Shown here: positions 11,701-20,769 of the stretch, in pieces
Numbering within the stretch: position 1 is the stretch's first letter
How the letters are laid out: every line of letters begins with the position of its first letter
Notes under the pieces: generated by a model
The model's input: the letters and a program-made list of their open reading frames with translations, nothing else
What the model was told of the DNA's origin: nothing
Database searches by the model: none
Program-made: the position numbers and the translations under genes
Assembly: GCA_964019695.1 (NCBI GenBank)
Contig: OZ026525.1
Span: 72,036,260 to 72,100,259, forward strand
Source of the DNA: Loripinus fragilis
Lineage: Eukaryota > Mollusca > Bivalvia > Lucinida > Lucinidae
DNA length: 64,000 nucleotides
Direction of reading: 5' to 3'

Positions 11701-14700
11701 AATTCCTGATCTTTGCACCCTTACTTACTTTTATTGTTTCATGTGAATCTTCTGCTAGCATTCACTCTTAGATTACCATAAGTTTGCACAGGTTTCATAT
11801 TTTGTACATTTCCTACGAATATAATAACAGCAATATAGAACTATTGCCTGCATTTTACATGGGTGAAAGTTCAAAATTTCCAAAATCCTGAAATCTTAAA
11901 ACTTGCAGTATGCCCACTAAATATTCACAATTTGAATGGTCAATTGTCATAAGGCAGACTGAATATAAATCAGAGAACCTATTATAATCTCCCTAATTCA
12001 GCATTTTGCGGCTGACTTTCTATGGAAAGTCAGCCTCAAAATCTTGAATTCAGGAATAATCCTGAAAACTTTCACCCATTAATTTTTAAAAAGTTCTTAA
12101 CCATGTTGTCAGTGAAAGTCTTTGTAATGTCCTTCCTGATCTCCACTGCACAATGGTAAAGAAGGGGAATTCTACCCATTTAACGGATACCAGCATGTAG
12201 GTAGTTTTGAACATTGTATTTTCATTGTAGAAAAATCATAATCTTGACGTGAAAAGCGGCCTGCGATTTTTAATCATTTCAAAATTTGATTTTTAGCTAT
12301 ACCGAGAAGAGCATATGTCATATTGACATCAGCTCTAAATTAATTTATCTCCTAGCTATTCACAAATATATTTGCTATTCTGTCCCAAATTTATTCTGTG
12401 AGAAGCTATTCACATTGTAATCACATTGTATATCTTAATTAACACTTTTCCCGCCACTGTTTTTGTCCTAAAGTTGTCTGCTTTTTACATCTGCATATAT
12501 TCAAGTGCACTTGAGACTAGAATTTATTATGGAAGCAAACATTATGAACCCTGATCAGACTCTAATCTGGTTTCATATTGTTTGCAATATAGGCTACCTG
12601 AGAAATTAAGCAGGCGAGATAACAGATGACAAAAGTCGTGACTGGTGGGTAAAGGAGTAAATTACCTTAAAATACAGCAAAACCTCAAAAATAGACAAAA
12701 CAAAGATCTTGATGACAATTGGTAGCTTAATGAAGGTAGAAAGTATTGCAGAATGCTCCCATTCTGCAATACTTTTGACCTACATTAAGCGATAATTGGT
12801 CTTGAAAACCAATTTGTGGTCTTTTTGAGAGTGGCCGTTTTACACATGTTTTACTGTAGATGATAAAGGAGTAAATTACCTTTTGGTGATATAGATGACC
12901 ATAGTATACGCTACAAACTCTATGGATCCAGCAATGAAGAAATTGAGGTACTTGTTGCCAGCGAGACCAGTGATTGTCCATGTCAGCCCGTAGTAACCGA
13001 TGGACACACAAAACCTTAAAATGAAGAATATAATCCCTTGTCATGCTTTTTTATGTACTGCACTCCTGCCCAATTTTATCCAGTTAACCTTGTAAGCATG
13101 TATTTTAAATCAGATAGGAGAACAGTGTGGATTCTGATCAGATGTCAAATACATCCGGATTCAGAAGGACAAGGGTTGTAATTATTATAGCAAAACCTTT
13201 ACATGGGCTAGCTCATGAGATTTATATTTTGTTACTGATCACTCTTTCCTTGCTAACCTTAGCAAACAGTTTGGACTCAGATCAGGACAGACAAAAACAT
13301 CAGTTCTGATCGGGATTCAAACCGTTTGACACTCTGATTGTTCCCAAAAGATTTTTTAACAAAATCAGAAGACGAAAACATATTTTCTGACAGTTTTTAA
13401 GAAGAACCCCTATCTGATTCTGTTATATACTGAGCCAAACTTATAACGCAACTCTTTAAGTGTCTGATTTTCTACGACCAATCGGTGAAGGGCAATTTAT
13501 TTGAGATACATTGTATGTTGCTGAACTACTCATGGAAAAGCTTTGTTGCATAGTGAGGAAGTTATCTGTAAAAAGGTTTGCTGAGCTTGATTCTGACTGG
13601 CCAAAACTGCTTTTGGGGTCCCAGGCCTTTGTAAGAGGTCATAGAAACTTTAAAGTGCATATTACTCCAAACTCATATGGTAGGCCACTAAAATGAGGGG
13701 CATTTCTTGAAAATTGTTTGATTAAATTTCAAAAAATTAGGCATTAAAATTCAGTATTGAGGTTTGAGCATTTGTTGCCAGAACAATCTTACAACTTGAT
13801 GCAAAATCAATACTACGTAAATTTCTGAAAGCGTACAAATCATTTTTAAAAAAAATGATGTACATGTCTGACGTCTGTTGCTTTTCTAAAAAATTGACAA
13901 AAATCAAATTAATTTTACGATGCCGAAATGCATGTCACAAATCGAATATTAGAACATTACCATGCATTTCAATTTTTTCAACCACTCTTCATCAATAAAA
14001 TGTGCTGTTTCTTAGCCAGTTTGAGGCATATGGTTAAAACCAAAATATGGTTATATGCCTGAATGAGCTTTTGATTAGGGGAAACCATTTGCTTAGTGCT
14101 TGCGCTTGGGCATAGAAATAATCAAACAAAAACAAATTTATAAGTTCGGCTCAGTATATGATAATACACAAATCAGTTTAATACAACCAATCATATAAAT
14201 CTGAGACCTTTATGAAAACAACTATTTTTGTTATTTCACCAACTCAACCTACAGAATGTGGATAAAAGGGTCTCTTATTTTCAAGCAATAAGCCCCTTTA
14301 TAACTTCCTTACCATATATAGAACATTATCAGACTTCTTTTTCTCAGTTGTGGGGTTTTCAGCAAGTCTAACATGGAGTACCGGTTCCCTTCACTTCTGA
14401 GTCCCAGCTGAAACTTGACATTGGTCCAAGCCTGGGTGGGGAACTGGCACTTATTGAAGCGAGTCATCCTTGTTATCAGCTTTTCTGCCTCATCCGTCTT
14501 GTCCATCATGACTAACCACCTCAGTGATTCCGGAATCAAACTGTAATAAAAAATCAAAGTTTTTAATGGTTAGATAAGACATCTAATTCTTACACACCAG
14601 ATCGAAGTTTCTGCTGTTTTTACCCATATGAGAAAATCCTATCTCACGTACCCCATACCAACCAGTGGGACGCTATTGTCACATTAAAGTGACGTAATTG

Positions 14701-17700
14701 TTATGTCGCATCACAGCGTATTCAGAAACTTCTGAAAGCCTTTTTCAAATACGAAAATGCGGTATTTAGTGTTGGGCAAGAAAAAAAATCCATTATTCAT
14801 GTGAGGATGGAATAGAAAAATCCATCCCTAGCGTTCACCGTTTGCTGATCCTCGGGACGGATTTTTCTATCCCAGCCTCACACTCATTCTTATAATATAA
14901 CATATAGATTGAAGCACAGTGAGTAAACTTGAAAATACGGTTACCACACAGGACCCCAAATTTGGAAAATCACTTCAAATCAGCAGATAAAAATAATGAC
15001 AATAAATGGCATGTTTGACTTTGTGAAAACCAAAATCTGGACTGAACCAGAATCTGCCTCACAAGTTTATATAAACAAAATTTTTGAGTGTAAAATTGTA
15101 AATATTTTGACCCATCAGTTTTAACATATGTTTTGGGTGCACATAAGAACCATCTCATTGAGACGGCTCTTTTGAGTACCCACAACATATGTTTTGGTTG
15201 CCTTCAGCAAGCAGTTTGGAAAAATTAGATTACAGACACCAGTTGTCTTGAATGGCAGGAAAAGGGTTAAAAAGGTATAACATATTTCATAGACTCTCAT
15301 TACATTGTACATGTGTGTGCTTTTGAAGCCTCAGTTTGTAGTTTGTGTTGATGATTTATTTTCCCGCCAACAGCAATTTTTCAGTCATATTGGGATGTTT
15401 TCTGGGTTGGACCACTCTTAGTAGAGAATAAAGTGTCTTGCTCAAGGACACAACACAGTGCCTCTTGTGAGGCTCGACCAGTGACTCCTCAATCTCAAGT
15501 CAAGCACTCTATCATTGAGCCACTGTGATCCTCCTATAGTTCACCAAATAGTCTTTTGCCATAAGACAGATCTGAAACAAAGAAAGACAACTCACCAAAT
15601 ATAGCAGACAGCCAGTAGACTTGGAAGGGAGATAACCAGTTGTAGGTGGCGCCAGTTTGGTATCATGTATGCAAGTGCAGGCATTGTCATCACGCTGAGA
15701 CCCCAGAAACACTCAATAATAGCTCCGGCATAGCTGCGATGTTTTGGTAAAAACATCTCCATGGCTAGTGTGTACATAGATGTCTGTAAACCCTGCAAAT
15801 ATCAGCAACTTTGTGTTAACTCTTTGCCTACTGGGTAATTTTGCATGGTTTTTTGTCGTCTGCTGATTTATTCAAAATCAATCTTTTTGAAACATTCTTT
15901 CAGGAATACCATTAGTGTTAACACTCACTGTTTGGATCCAGATCAGGCCAACATTCTCGGCCCAAACTGTTTGCAAAGGATATTAGCAGATGACACTAGT
16001 ATGCAGAGTTTCAAATTCTAACTGTCATTTATAGATGTATTACAACCTCTGATTAATGACCTTTGGGTGTTTCTATTTCAAAAGATTGATGCAGAATGCG
16101 TAAAATGAGCCAGTCGGGCTGGAACATCTGTGCATGTCAAAGCTTTTATAGTAAATGTAAATAAATACCTGAAACCCTTTTTTCTAGAACCACATACCAA
16201 TATTGTAAATACAGTCATGTTTCAAAGCATTTGGTTTATCTGTACCTACGTACATGTATTACCTTGAATTTGAAATATAAAAGTATATTTTTCTATGGTT
16301 CCAACAATCAATTAGCAATCAAAATGCATCGTAAGTTAGAGGTCATCTTCTTCTTTGCCAATGTTCAGTAATGTATGATCTGCAATTATTCTTATACAAG
16401 AAAAGAATACGTCGCCTAAACCGAAATTCTTTTGAATTTTTTCCCTGGTGGAGCTTCCACTTTTATACTGCTTTATTTTGTTCAAAAGCAGAGGTGTGTT
16501 CTAAGAATGTTCTCTGAAAATCTTTAAGGGTTCAAAAGAGAGATTCAGACTTACCTGCATAAATATCCCTTGTATAAATCGCAAAGCTACAAACATCCAA
16601 TATGAAGTTGAGAAGGCTATTCCCAGTCCCACAAACACAGGTAAATACAATGACATAAGCATCACGGGTTTACGACCCAATTTATCGGCAAGATGTCCAA
16701 ATAAGAGACCTCCAACCATCACTCCACAGAAATAGATAGTTGTCGCCAGGGAGGTATAATAGGCATTACCACATACCAGATCCCACTAAAAATACACAAT
16801 AATTGCAAAACATAATATAATTAGGCCTTTACTTAAGAAGAGTGTGTAACGAAACAATAGTTTTCTTATTTCACAACCAAAGCATATGTTGTGGATACTC
16901 AAAAGAACCGTCTCAATGAGATGGTTCTTTTGAGCACCCAAAACACATGTTTTAACTGATGAGTAAGAAAATATATAACAATTTACACTCAAAAAGTTAG
17001 TCTGCTAATGAAAAAAATGTTTGTAATGCAAAAATTTAACATATGTTAAAACTGATGGTTAAGAAAATATTTAAAATTTTACACTCAAAATTTTTGTTAA
17101 TAATTATCTAAATCTGTGATATTATTAATATGTTATGTCACATTAAAATCTGTCTTCAGGATTCAAATTCTGTATTAATTAATCCATGTTGGTATTCACT
17201 ATTCATTAAAAATTTAACCCATTTTTCATCTCATCTAGATTTTGGATTATTCATTAAAATAAGACCAAGTATTCATTAAATCTGATTATTCACTATTCAT
17301 TAATTCATTAAAATATAGGATTATTCATTACATTTTAGGCCCTCATTATTCACTATTCATTATTTTTCCGGCTCATTATTCACCATTCATTATAAAAAAG
17401 GCCATTATTCACTAATCATTATACCCCATCCAGACCCTCATACATTGGATTTAGAGAATGGAGCACATTTTTTAAGTGTTTTGATAAATTCCTATGTTCT
17501 AGGTGCTTAACCCTTTGTATACTAATGGATTCTTCCTTCTGGTTGATACAATAAACTTGGGATAGTCCATTGTACATATCTAGGGCTGTCAGGTTATATT
17601 TTTCAAAAAAAATTTGTTCTTTTATCTGAAGATCTTTTTTACCTTTACAAACAGTGTAGACCCTGATGAAATGCAGCATTATGCTGCATTTCATCTGGGT

Positions 17701-18426
17701 CTTCACTGTTTGCAAAAGTACTCATTTAGGAGTTTGGAAAGTTAAGAAAGGGCTAACAGAAACATCTCATTCATGAGGGCATATCCGTTTCTAAATTGGG
17801 CACACATACCACTTTGTTGATATTGTCATTAGCAGGCCTCCAGATCAGTACGTAAATCAAAATTCATTTAATTATTTCTCAACCAAAACATATGTTGTGG
17901 GTACTCAAACGAACCGTCTCAATGAGACAGTTCTTTTGAGCACCAAAAACACTTGTTTTAACTGATGAGTAAGAAAATACAAGTAATGACAATTTTACAC
18001 TCAAAAAGTGTGCTTATCTGAACCAATGCACATGTATGAGAGCTCATTTATGTCCCTTACCTCTGTTACTATGTTAGATTCTCCTGTTGCATAAACCACA
18101 AAACTATCATCTCTTGGACAGCTTGCTGTAATATTCTTTCCGGACTCCAAGGTATAAGTGGCATCACACTTTCCCAATGAAAACGACGCAACCTTGTCCC
18201 CCACAGAAGATCCATTCCCCTCTGCTTGTCCATCAGCAGAAATCCCTGAGTTTGGGTAATAAGCACCCAAGTGACATTGATGGTCCACTCTGGATCCGAA
18301 AAACGCCATGATCACATGGTTAAACACCAAGGGGAAGTAATTCAAGCATAGTAGAAAGAAGATGAAAATTTGATACTTTCCAGGGTTGCCCAGTTGTGCA
18401 AGGAGCTCGTCTAATTGGAGATTCAT
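5556..18426 (-). CDS. SLC22-family organic cation/carnitine transporter, complete
   Basis: Eight coding exons on the minus strand (18426-18061, 16785-16555, 15792-15596, 14540-14313, 13014-12880, 10652-10446, 8824-8752, 5780-5556) join in phase to 553 codons plus TAG, the usual SLC22 length. Seen: an N-terminal amphipathic start (MNLQLDELLAQLG), a first membrane helix, and an extracellular loop with three cysteines and N-glycosylation sequons (NGS, NIT). Also WDLVCGN, the MFS motif GHLADKLGRKP, the LIPESLRWL loop after helix 6, YYGLTW in helix 7-8, RNIGMGSC, and the family signature LPETLGRKLPDTIEDAE before a charged cytosolic tail. Known for the family: 12-helix plasma-membrane uniporters or exchangers of organic cations, anions or carnitine. 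The substrate cannot be told here. An upstream AG at 18513-18514 suggests a 5' non-coding exon further left on the minus strand. All seven introns hold MITEs and SINEs. Confidence 0.93.
5829..6029 (+). repeat. MITE family A copy in SLC22 intron 7
   Basis: It reads GCATGCTGGCTAATTTTTC, GTCATCTGCTGAC, GGATCTAGATCAGGACCGAC and its mirror, then AAGGAAAAAGTTAA. Confidence 0.75.
6062..6528 (+). repeat. MITE family B copy split by a SINE
   Basis: The left part, 6062-6280, reads TAACTCTTATCCTG, ATCGTCTGCTTATTACGTCC, ACCCTGATC-like words and GAGCAGATGACAATTG. The right part resumes after the SINE at 6485 and ends GGGAAATGGGTTAA. Together they make one family B element. Confidence 0.8.
6281..6484 (+). 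mobile_element. tRNA-derived SINE with 11-bp target-site duplication
   Basis: The head AGTGGCTCAGTGGTATAG (A-box-like) and GGGTTTGAGCC (B-box-like) give an internal pol III promoter. The tail reads GTACTGGTTCAACCCAGGAA and ends in AATCAAACAAAC. It is flanked by the identical 11-mer ATGACAATTGT at 6270-6280 and 6485-6495, so this copy was inserted by retroposition. It is not a functional tRNA gene. Confidence 0.9.
6596..6765 (-). mobile_element. second SINE family, 5'-truncated copy
   Basis: On the minus strand it matches the tail of the SINE at 60709-61012, including CTTGCCCAGGAAAAAGTGTG, CATGACCATAGCTG and the CAAAC-rich end. The tRNA-like head is missing. Confidence 0.75.
6850..7605. other. 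SLC22 intron 7, nothing recognised
   Basis: Intron sequence without a coding exon or an element that I recognise. Short CA-rich and palindromic words occur but no clear ends. Confidence 0.4.
7611..7852. repeat. MITE family H copy
   Basis: It reads GCGAGAAAACCTGAC, GATGCGAACAACAAAGGCGC, CTAGTCTCTGTAGCTGA and TTTCTCGCAAG. The order matches the copy at 34325-34566. Confidence 0.65.
8285..8445 (-). mobile_element. second SINE family, head portion
   Basis: On the minus strand it reads GTAACGTGTCTGACTGC, GGGGTTGCAAGTTCG (B-box-like) and TTCGTGGAGATTGATCATG. These words match the head of the element at 60709-61012. The 151- and 100-aa open frames here are not genes. Confidence 0.7.
8530..8622. repeat. 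palindromic repeat, CAGATCAGACTGCTTC core
   Basis: CAGACCCAGATCAGACTGCTTC faces GAAGCAGCCTGATCAGGGTC, with CAAACAGC and GCTGTTCTG outside. The core is that of families B and C but the outer ends are not clear. Confidence 0.6.
8752..8824 (-). CDS. SLC22 exon 7
   Basis: Acceptor ATTTCAG and donor GTAAGTTAC flank a 73-bp exon encoding (R)NIGMGSCAFWTRFGGVI and APQLLIL, which is helix 11. It enters in phase 2 and leaves in phase 0. Confidence 0.9.
9220..9484. repeat. MITE with CAGGGGACAAAAAT ends
   Basis: The left end CAGGGGACAAAAAT and right end ATTTTTGTCCCCTG are exact inverted repeats. ACGTA flanks both sides (9215-9219 and 9485-9489), a possible 5-bp target-site duplication. Inside are opposed CACTCGTCCTG(T/C)AGGA words. 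The superfamily is unresolved. Confidence 0.8.
9490..10010. other. SLC22 intron, nothing recognised
   Basis: No exon or repeat recognised in this intron segment. Confidence 0.4.
10015..10066. repeat. perfect 24-bp inverted repeat, 4-nt loop
   Basis: TGTACAAAATATGAAACC continues to TGTGCA, a loop ATTT, then its exact reverse complement ending TTTGTACA. One arm recurs alone at about 11785-11808, so it belongs to a repeat. Confidence 0.85.
10140..10235 (-). mobile_element. SINE (first family), fragment
   Basis: On the minus strand it reads CTCTGCTTAGTACTGGTTC, AACCCAGGAAACATCC and ACGTAAAGCACC. This is the tail of the SINE type seen at 6281-6484, without its head. Confidence 0.7.
10446..10652 (-). 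CDS. SLC22 exon 6
   Basis: Acceptor TTTTTTCAG and donor GTATGTATT bound 207 bp encoding FGRKKPLLTYFSLAAFF, helices 9-10 and FLYTAELFPTIIR. The FLYTAELFPT motif is typical of SLC22. Phase 2 in and out. Confidence 0.92.
10701..10905. repeat. MITE family E copy (CAGTAAAACCTG ends)
   Basis: The inverted ends are CAGTAAAACCTGTCTTAAG and CTTAAGACAGCTTTTACTG. The centre GTATTGCAGAATGCTC mirrors GAGCATTCTGCAATAC. Some copies are flanked by TA, so a Tc1/mariner-like MITE is likely. Confidence 0.8.
10910..11130 (-). repeat. MITE family K copy, diverged
   Basis: The centre is GAAGACCCAGATATAATGC / GGCATTTCATCAGGGTC. It is followed by AATGGACAATTCCATAC and AATCAAAAGGGTCAAA. Confidence 0.6.
11155..11365 (-). 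repeat. interspersed repeat, inverted copy of 16045-16230
   Basis: On the minus strand ATGACCTTTGGGT, GATGCAGAATGC, GGGCTGGAACATCTGTG and CTGAAACCC occur in the same order as on the plus strand at 16045-16230 in the same gene. No clear ends. Confidence 0.75.
11510..11745 (+). repeat. repeat family N copy
   Basis: It contains GCTGGGAAAGGGCTGACCTC, GTTTGTCACTTTCCCATTGG and GATCTTTGCACCCTTACTT. Related copies lie at 35107-35195 and, inverted, at 52230-52600. The open frames on both strands here are repeat artefacts. Confidence 0.7.
12440..12658 (+). repeat. MITE family B copy
   Basis: It begins TTAACACTTTTCCCGCC, carries TTTTTACATCTGCATATATT, CAAGTGCACTTGAGACTAG, ACCCTGATCAGACTC and AGGCTACCTGAG, and ends GGTAAAGGAGTAA. 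Confidence 0.8.
12675..12856. repeat. MITE family E copy
   Basis: CAGCAAAACCTC starts it and ACATGTTTTACTG ends it. The centre GTATTGCAGAATGCTCCC folds on CATTCTGCAATAC. It sits 24 bp from SLC22 exon 5. Confidence 0.75.
12880..13014 (-). CDS. SLC22 exon 5
   Basis: Acceptor CATTTTAAG and donor GTAATTTAC bound 135 bp. It completes a tryptophan codon from exon 4, then encodes FCVSIGYYGLTWTITGLAG and a second helix to YITK. The YYGL helix 7 motif fits SLC22. The ORF in another frame over this site is a shadow. Confidence 0.9.
13241..13380 (-). repeat. MITE family A copy
   Basis: It holds GCAAACAGTTTGGACTCAG, CAGTTCTGATCGGGATTCAA and AAAATCAGAAGACGAAAAC. The ends are eroded. Confidence 0.65.
13381..14312. 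other. SLC22 intron 4, nothing recognised
   Basis: No exon seen. Around 13990-14170 words such as TTGAGGCATATGG and GCATATAACCATA form weak inverted pairs. AGCCAAACTTATAACGC near 13435 mirrors GTTCGGCT near 14146, so an undefined repeat may span the stretch. Confidence 0.35.
14313..14540 (-). CDS. SLC22 exon 4
   Basis: Acceptor TTATTACAG and donor GTAAGGAAG bound 228 bp encoding LIPESLRWLVMMDKTDEAEK and the intracellular loop to LIMFYIW. PESxRW is a conserved SLC22 loop motif. Phase 2 in and out. Confidence 0.92.
14795..14885. repeat. inverted repeat, GGGATAGAAAAATCC arms
   Basis: GGAATAGAAAAATCCATCCC faces GGGACGGATTTTTCTATCCC with about 27 nt between. Probably a small MITE. Confidence 0.7.
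15068..15200. repeat. MITE family F hairpin
   Basis: GGTGCACATAAGAACCATCTC faces GAGACGGCTCTTTTGAGTAC between opposed AACATATG words. ATAAACAAAATTTTTGAG flanks the left side. Confidence 0.75.
15362..15537 (-). mobile_element. SINE (first family) copy
   Basis: On the minus strand the head GATCACAGTGGCTCAATG and CACTGGTCGAGCCTCAC is followed by GTGTCCTTGAGCAAGACAC and TCCAACCCAGAAAACATCCC. It is diverged and its target-site duplication is not clear. Confidence 0.8.
15596..15792 (-). CDS. SLC22 exon 3
   Basis: Acceptor TATTTGCAG and donor GTGAGTTGT bound 197 bp encoding GLQTSMYTLAMEMFLPKHRS, helices 4-6 and HLQLVISLPSLLAVCYI. It follows exon 2 in phase 0 and leaves in phase 2. Confidence 0.92.
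15815..16009 (+). repeat. MITE family A copy
   Basis: It begins TTAACTCTTTGCCTACTGGG, has GTCGTCTGCTG at 15855-15865 and GGATCCAGATCAGGCC. The left side is intact; the centre is shortened. Confidence 0.8.
16045..16230 (+). repeat. interspersed repeat, inverted copy of 11155-11365
   Basis: ATGACCTTTGGGT, GATGCAGAATGC and GGGCTGGAACATCTGTG match the minus strand of 11155-11365. Confidence 0.75.
16555..16785 (-). CDS. SLC22 exon 2
   Basis: Acceptor TGTATTTTTAG and donor GTAAGTCTG bound 231 bp in phase 0 encoding WDLVCGNAYYTSLATTIYFC, the MFS motif GHLADKLGRKPVM, helix 3 and LRFIQGIFMQ. Confidence 0.94.
16862..17000. repeat. MITE family F hairpin near exon 2
   Basis: ATACTCAAAAGAACCGTCTC faces GAGATGGTTCTTTTGAGCAC. 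A half copy (GTTAAAACTGATGGTTAAG) follows at about 17040-17105. Confidence 0.8.
17190..17425. repeat. degenerate ATTCACTATTCATT repeats
   Basis: At least eight imperfect copies of ATTATTCACTATTCATTA occur with irregular spacing. Low-complexity tract in SLC22 intron 1. Confidence 0.7.
17505..17757 (+). repeat. MITE family K copy
   Basis: It begins TTAACCCTTTGTATACTAAT and carries GGATTCTTCCTTCTGG. The centre GACCCTGATGAAATGCAGC faces GCTGCATTTCATCTGGGTC, and it ends near AAGGGCTAA. Good reference copy of the family. Confidence 0.8.
17871..18010. repeat. MITE family F hairpin next to SLC22 exon 1 donor
   Basis: GTACTCAAACGAACCGTCTC faces GAGACAGTTCTTTTGAGCAC between opposed ACATATG words. It ends about 50 bp inside intron 1 from the exon 1 donor. 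Confidence 0.8.
18061..18426 (-). CDS. SLC22 exon 1 (start codon)
   Basis: ATG at 18426 opens 122 codons. It encodes the N-terminus, helix 1 (IFIFFLLCLNYFPLVF) and the large extracellular loop with Cys near 52, 91 and 104 and NGS/NIT sequons. Donor GTAAGGGAC follows codon GAG in phase 0. The acceptor-like TTTTCTTTTCAG just 5' (exon edge 18512) implies an upstream untranslated exon. Confidence 0.92.
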
Positions 18427-18529
18427 AGTCCCACTTTATTCTGGGTGTAACTTTTTCAAGAAATACTTTCTTCCTGGTATGATATGGAATTCTCCTTTTT
18501 CTCCTTTTTAATCTGAAAAGAAAACAATT

Positions 18530-18751
18530 CTTAACCTGTCTGTTTTTCTCGTCTGCTAAAATGTTTAAGAAGCCTTTTGGCAAACAGTGTGGACCCAGAT
18601 CAGACTGCTCCTATAGGAGCAGTCTGTTCTGGGTCCACACTGTTTGCTTCTATACTTAATTTGTCAGCAATGTTAGGCAATTATTTGCAGCAGACGACTT
18701 CAGCAGACGACATTTTCAGATGCATTTTTTTCTTGGCGCTTTAAGGGTTAA
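18530..18751 (-). repeat. MITE family C copy
   Basis: It contains CGTCTGCTAAAATG, GGACCCAGATCAGACTGCTC, GGAGCAGTCTGTTCTGGGTC and CAGCAGACGACATTTTCAG, and ends CTTGGCGCTTTAAGGGTTAA. Confidence 0.85.
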
Positions 18752-19165
18752 CCCTTTGTGAACAAATGGATTCTTCCTTTTGGTTTATTACAACAATCTT
18801 GGGATTCTCCATTGTATATTATACAGTAAACCTGTGTAAAACGGCCACACGAAAATAGGCAAAACAAAGATCTTAATGACAAATGGTACCTTAATGGAGG
18901 TCAAAAGTATTGCAGAATGCAATACTTTTGACCTGCATTAAGCGATAACTGGTCTTGAAAAACATTTTTTTGTCTTTTTGAGAGTGGCTGTTTTACACAG
19001 GTTCTACTGTATGTTATTTTTCAAAAATTGTTTTTCTATCTTCGAGGTTCCTTTTTGTCTTCGCAAACATGGAGAGTCCTGGTGAAATGCCACAGAATGT
19101 AGCCTTTCAACAGGATCTGTACTGGGTTCCAAGATAAAAAACATATTCAGGGTCAAAATTACCAT
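18748..19165 (+). repeat. MITE family K copy interrupted by family E
   Basis: The left part starts TTAACCCTTTGTGAAC and reads GGATTCTTCCTTTTGG. The right part resumes at about 19010 with GTTCCTTTTTGTCTTCGC and GAAATGCCACAGAATG. A family E element fills 18824-19009. Confidence 0.75.
18824..19009. repeat. MITE family E copy, nested
   Basis: It runs CAGTAAACCTGTGTAAAACG to ACACAGGTTCTACTG and is flanked by TA on each side. The centre GTATTGCAGAATGC is palindromic. TA flanks fit a Tc1/mariner-like target-site duplication. Confidence 0.75.
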
Positions 19166-19234
19166 ATGATTTGGAAATTTAAACCTTTTCCCCCTAAAAA
19201 ATATATAATTTAAATTAACCATCCAAACCTTATA

Positions 19235-19437
19235 CTTGGGAGCACAGTGGCTCAGTGGTAGAGTGCTTGACTCAAGACTGAGGGGCCGCGGGTTCGAGCC
19301 TCACCGGCGTCACTGTGTTGTGTCATTGAACAAGACACATTTATCCTAGCTAAGTACTGGTTCAACACAGGAAGACATGTCCCGACATAACTGAAAAAAA
19401 TTTTGACTAGGACGTAAATAATCAAATCAAACAAAAC
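19235..19437 (+). mobile_element. SINE (first family), full copy with 10-bp TSD
   Basis: Head GTGGCTCAGTGGTAGAGTGC, B box GGGTTCGAGCC, body GTACTGGTTCAACACAGGAA, tail AATCAAACAAAAC. AAACCTTATA flanks it at 19225-19234 and 19438-19447. Confidence 0.9.
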
Positions 19438-19589
19438 AAAACCTTATATTATCAAATGTTATTCCATTTCTTGCTTCCAAATAAAACTAATTCGAAAGCC
19501 ACAAAAATGTCAAAAGAATAAAACTAAGAAAACAAATCACAAACTGACTTTTCTTATAATACCCGTTAACCAATTTCTTTCAAAGGTAT

Positions 19590-19802
19590 TAACCCTTAAA
19601 GCGCCAATCACGACTGCAGCAGACGACAATTTTTGAAACATCTTTCCCAATTTTCGACAAAAAAAAGGTATGACATTACATGAGAATCGTCTGCCAGCAG
19701 ACGATTCTCATGAAATATCATGCCTTATTTGTTATTTTTGAAAAAGAGGCAAAATTTGAAATTGTCGTCTGCTGCAAATTATAGGTGGCGCTTTAAGGGT
19801 TA
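19590..19802. repeat. MITE family D copy
   Basis: Ends TTAACCCTTAAAGCGCCA and GGCGCTTTAAGGGTTAA are inverted. CAGCAGACGAC (19617-19627) and GTCGTCTGCTG (19764-19774) sit subterminally. The centre GAGAATCGTCTGCCAGC faces GCTGGCAGACGATTCTC-type sequence. Confidence 0.88.
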
Positions 19803-20043
19803 ACCCTTATCCTGCCACTAATTTTTTGTGCTGAAAATGATGTCTGCTTTTTACATCTGCTACATATATCCAAGTGCACTTCAGACTAGACTTTTCATGG
19901 GAGCAAACAATACCGACCCTGATCAGACTGCTCCCAAGTAGAAGTCTGATCTGAGTCCATACTGTTTGCAATATAGGCTACCTAAGAACATAAGCAGACG
20001 AAAGGAGCAGACGACAAAAGTCATGACAGTCCGGCTAAAGCTC
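19799..20043 (+). repeat. MITE family B copy abutting family D
   Basis: It begins in the shared GGTTAACCCTTATCCTGCC, then AAGTGCACTTCAGACTAG, ACCCTGATCAGACTGCTC, GTCTGATCTGAGTCC and CAGACGACAAAAGTC. The two elements share one TTAA. Confidence 0.82.
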
Positions 20044-20421
20044 AAAGTACCATGTAAAGCCATTTACCACTAAATCAATTCCCTTTGCCGCATAATTAAA
20101 GCAAATCAGCTTACTGTAATCCATTTAATATGATGGCCATGACATTTATAAAAGTACTTGCATAATGAGATCAATTTGTTCACAATTACCTATATCCCCA
20201 TAAAATCTCTTTATCTGCTGCTGTGTATCCTGATCAGTTGACTTCTTAAAAGCCATCTGATCAGAACAGTCACTATTTTCAAAATATCCCACTCTACCAC
20301 TGGGCCACGGCACTCCTCTCAGCGTGGTATTAAAAAACGGGTCATTTTCCCTGAATCTATGCCTTCCCTGGTAAGAATTTCTTCCACTGTGCTTTGTAAT
20401 TTGAATTTTTCTTTCTATATA
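20044..20421. other. non-coding, nothing recognised
   Basis: No exon seen. CCTGATCAGTTGACTTC and CATCTGATCAGAACAG form a weak inverted pair near 20230-20265. Confidence 0.4.
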
Positions 20422-20769
20422 AGGCCAGAATTTTTTTATTAGTTGATTTACGAACCCGTCCTACTGTAATTTTCAGGAAAGTAGAAAAAAATAAAATTTT
20501 ATTTCTAAAATTATTTTTTTATTTTATCCGCCGACTGTAAATATGTTTTGTTTCGTTGAAAAAAATAATATTTTTTAATATTTTTTTGAGCTTCTGTCTG
20601 TGTATTTTTGAGAGTGACACTGTAAAAAGTGATTGTCCTGTCCAGATTTTTTAGGAAAATTATGAAATATTTAAAGATTTAATAAGAAATTTGGTTTACC
20701 TTACTAGTTTTACTGTTTTTTTTCTGGAGATTTAAAAAAAAAAAAGAACAAGAAATGTCACAAACACGT

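Noticed and set aside
12727..13044. 105-aa minus frame over SLC22 exon 5
   Set aside because: Wrong frame. The exon reads GYYGLTWTITGLAG in a different frame with good splice sites.
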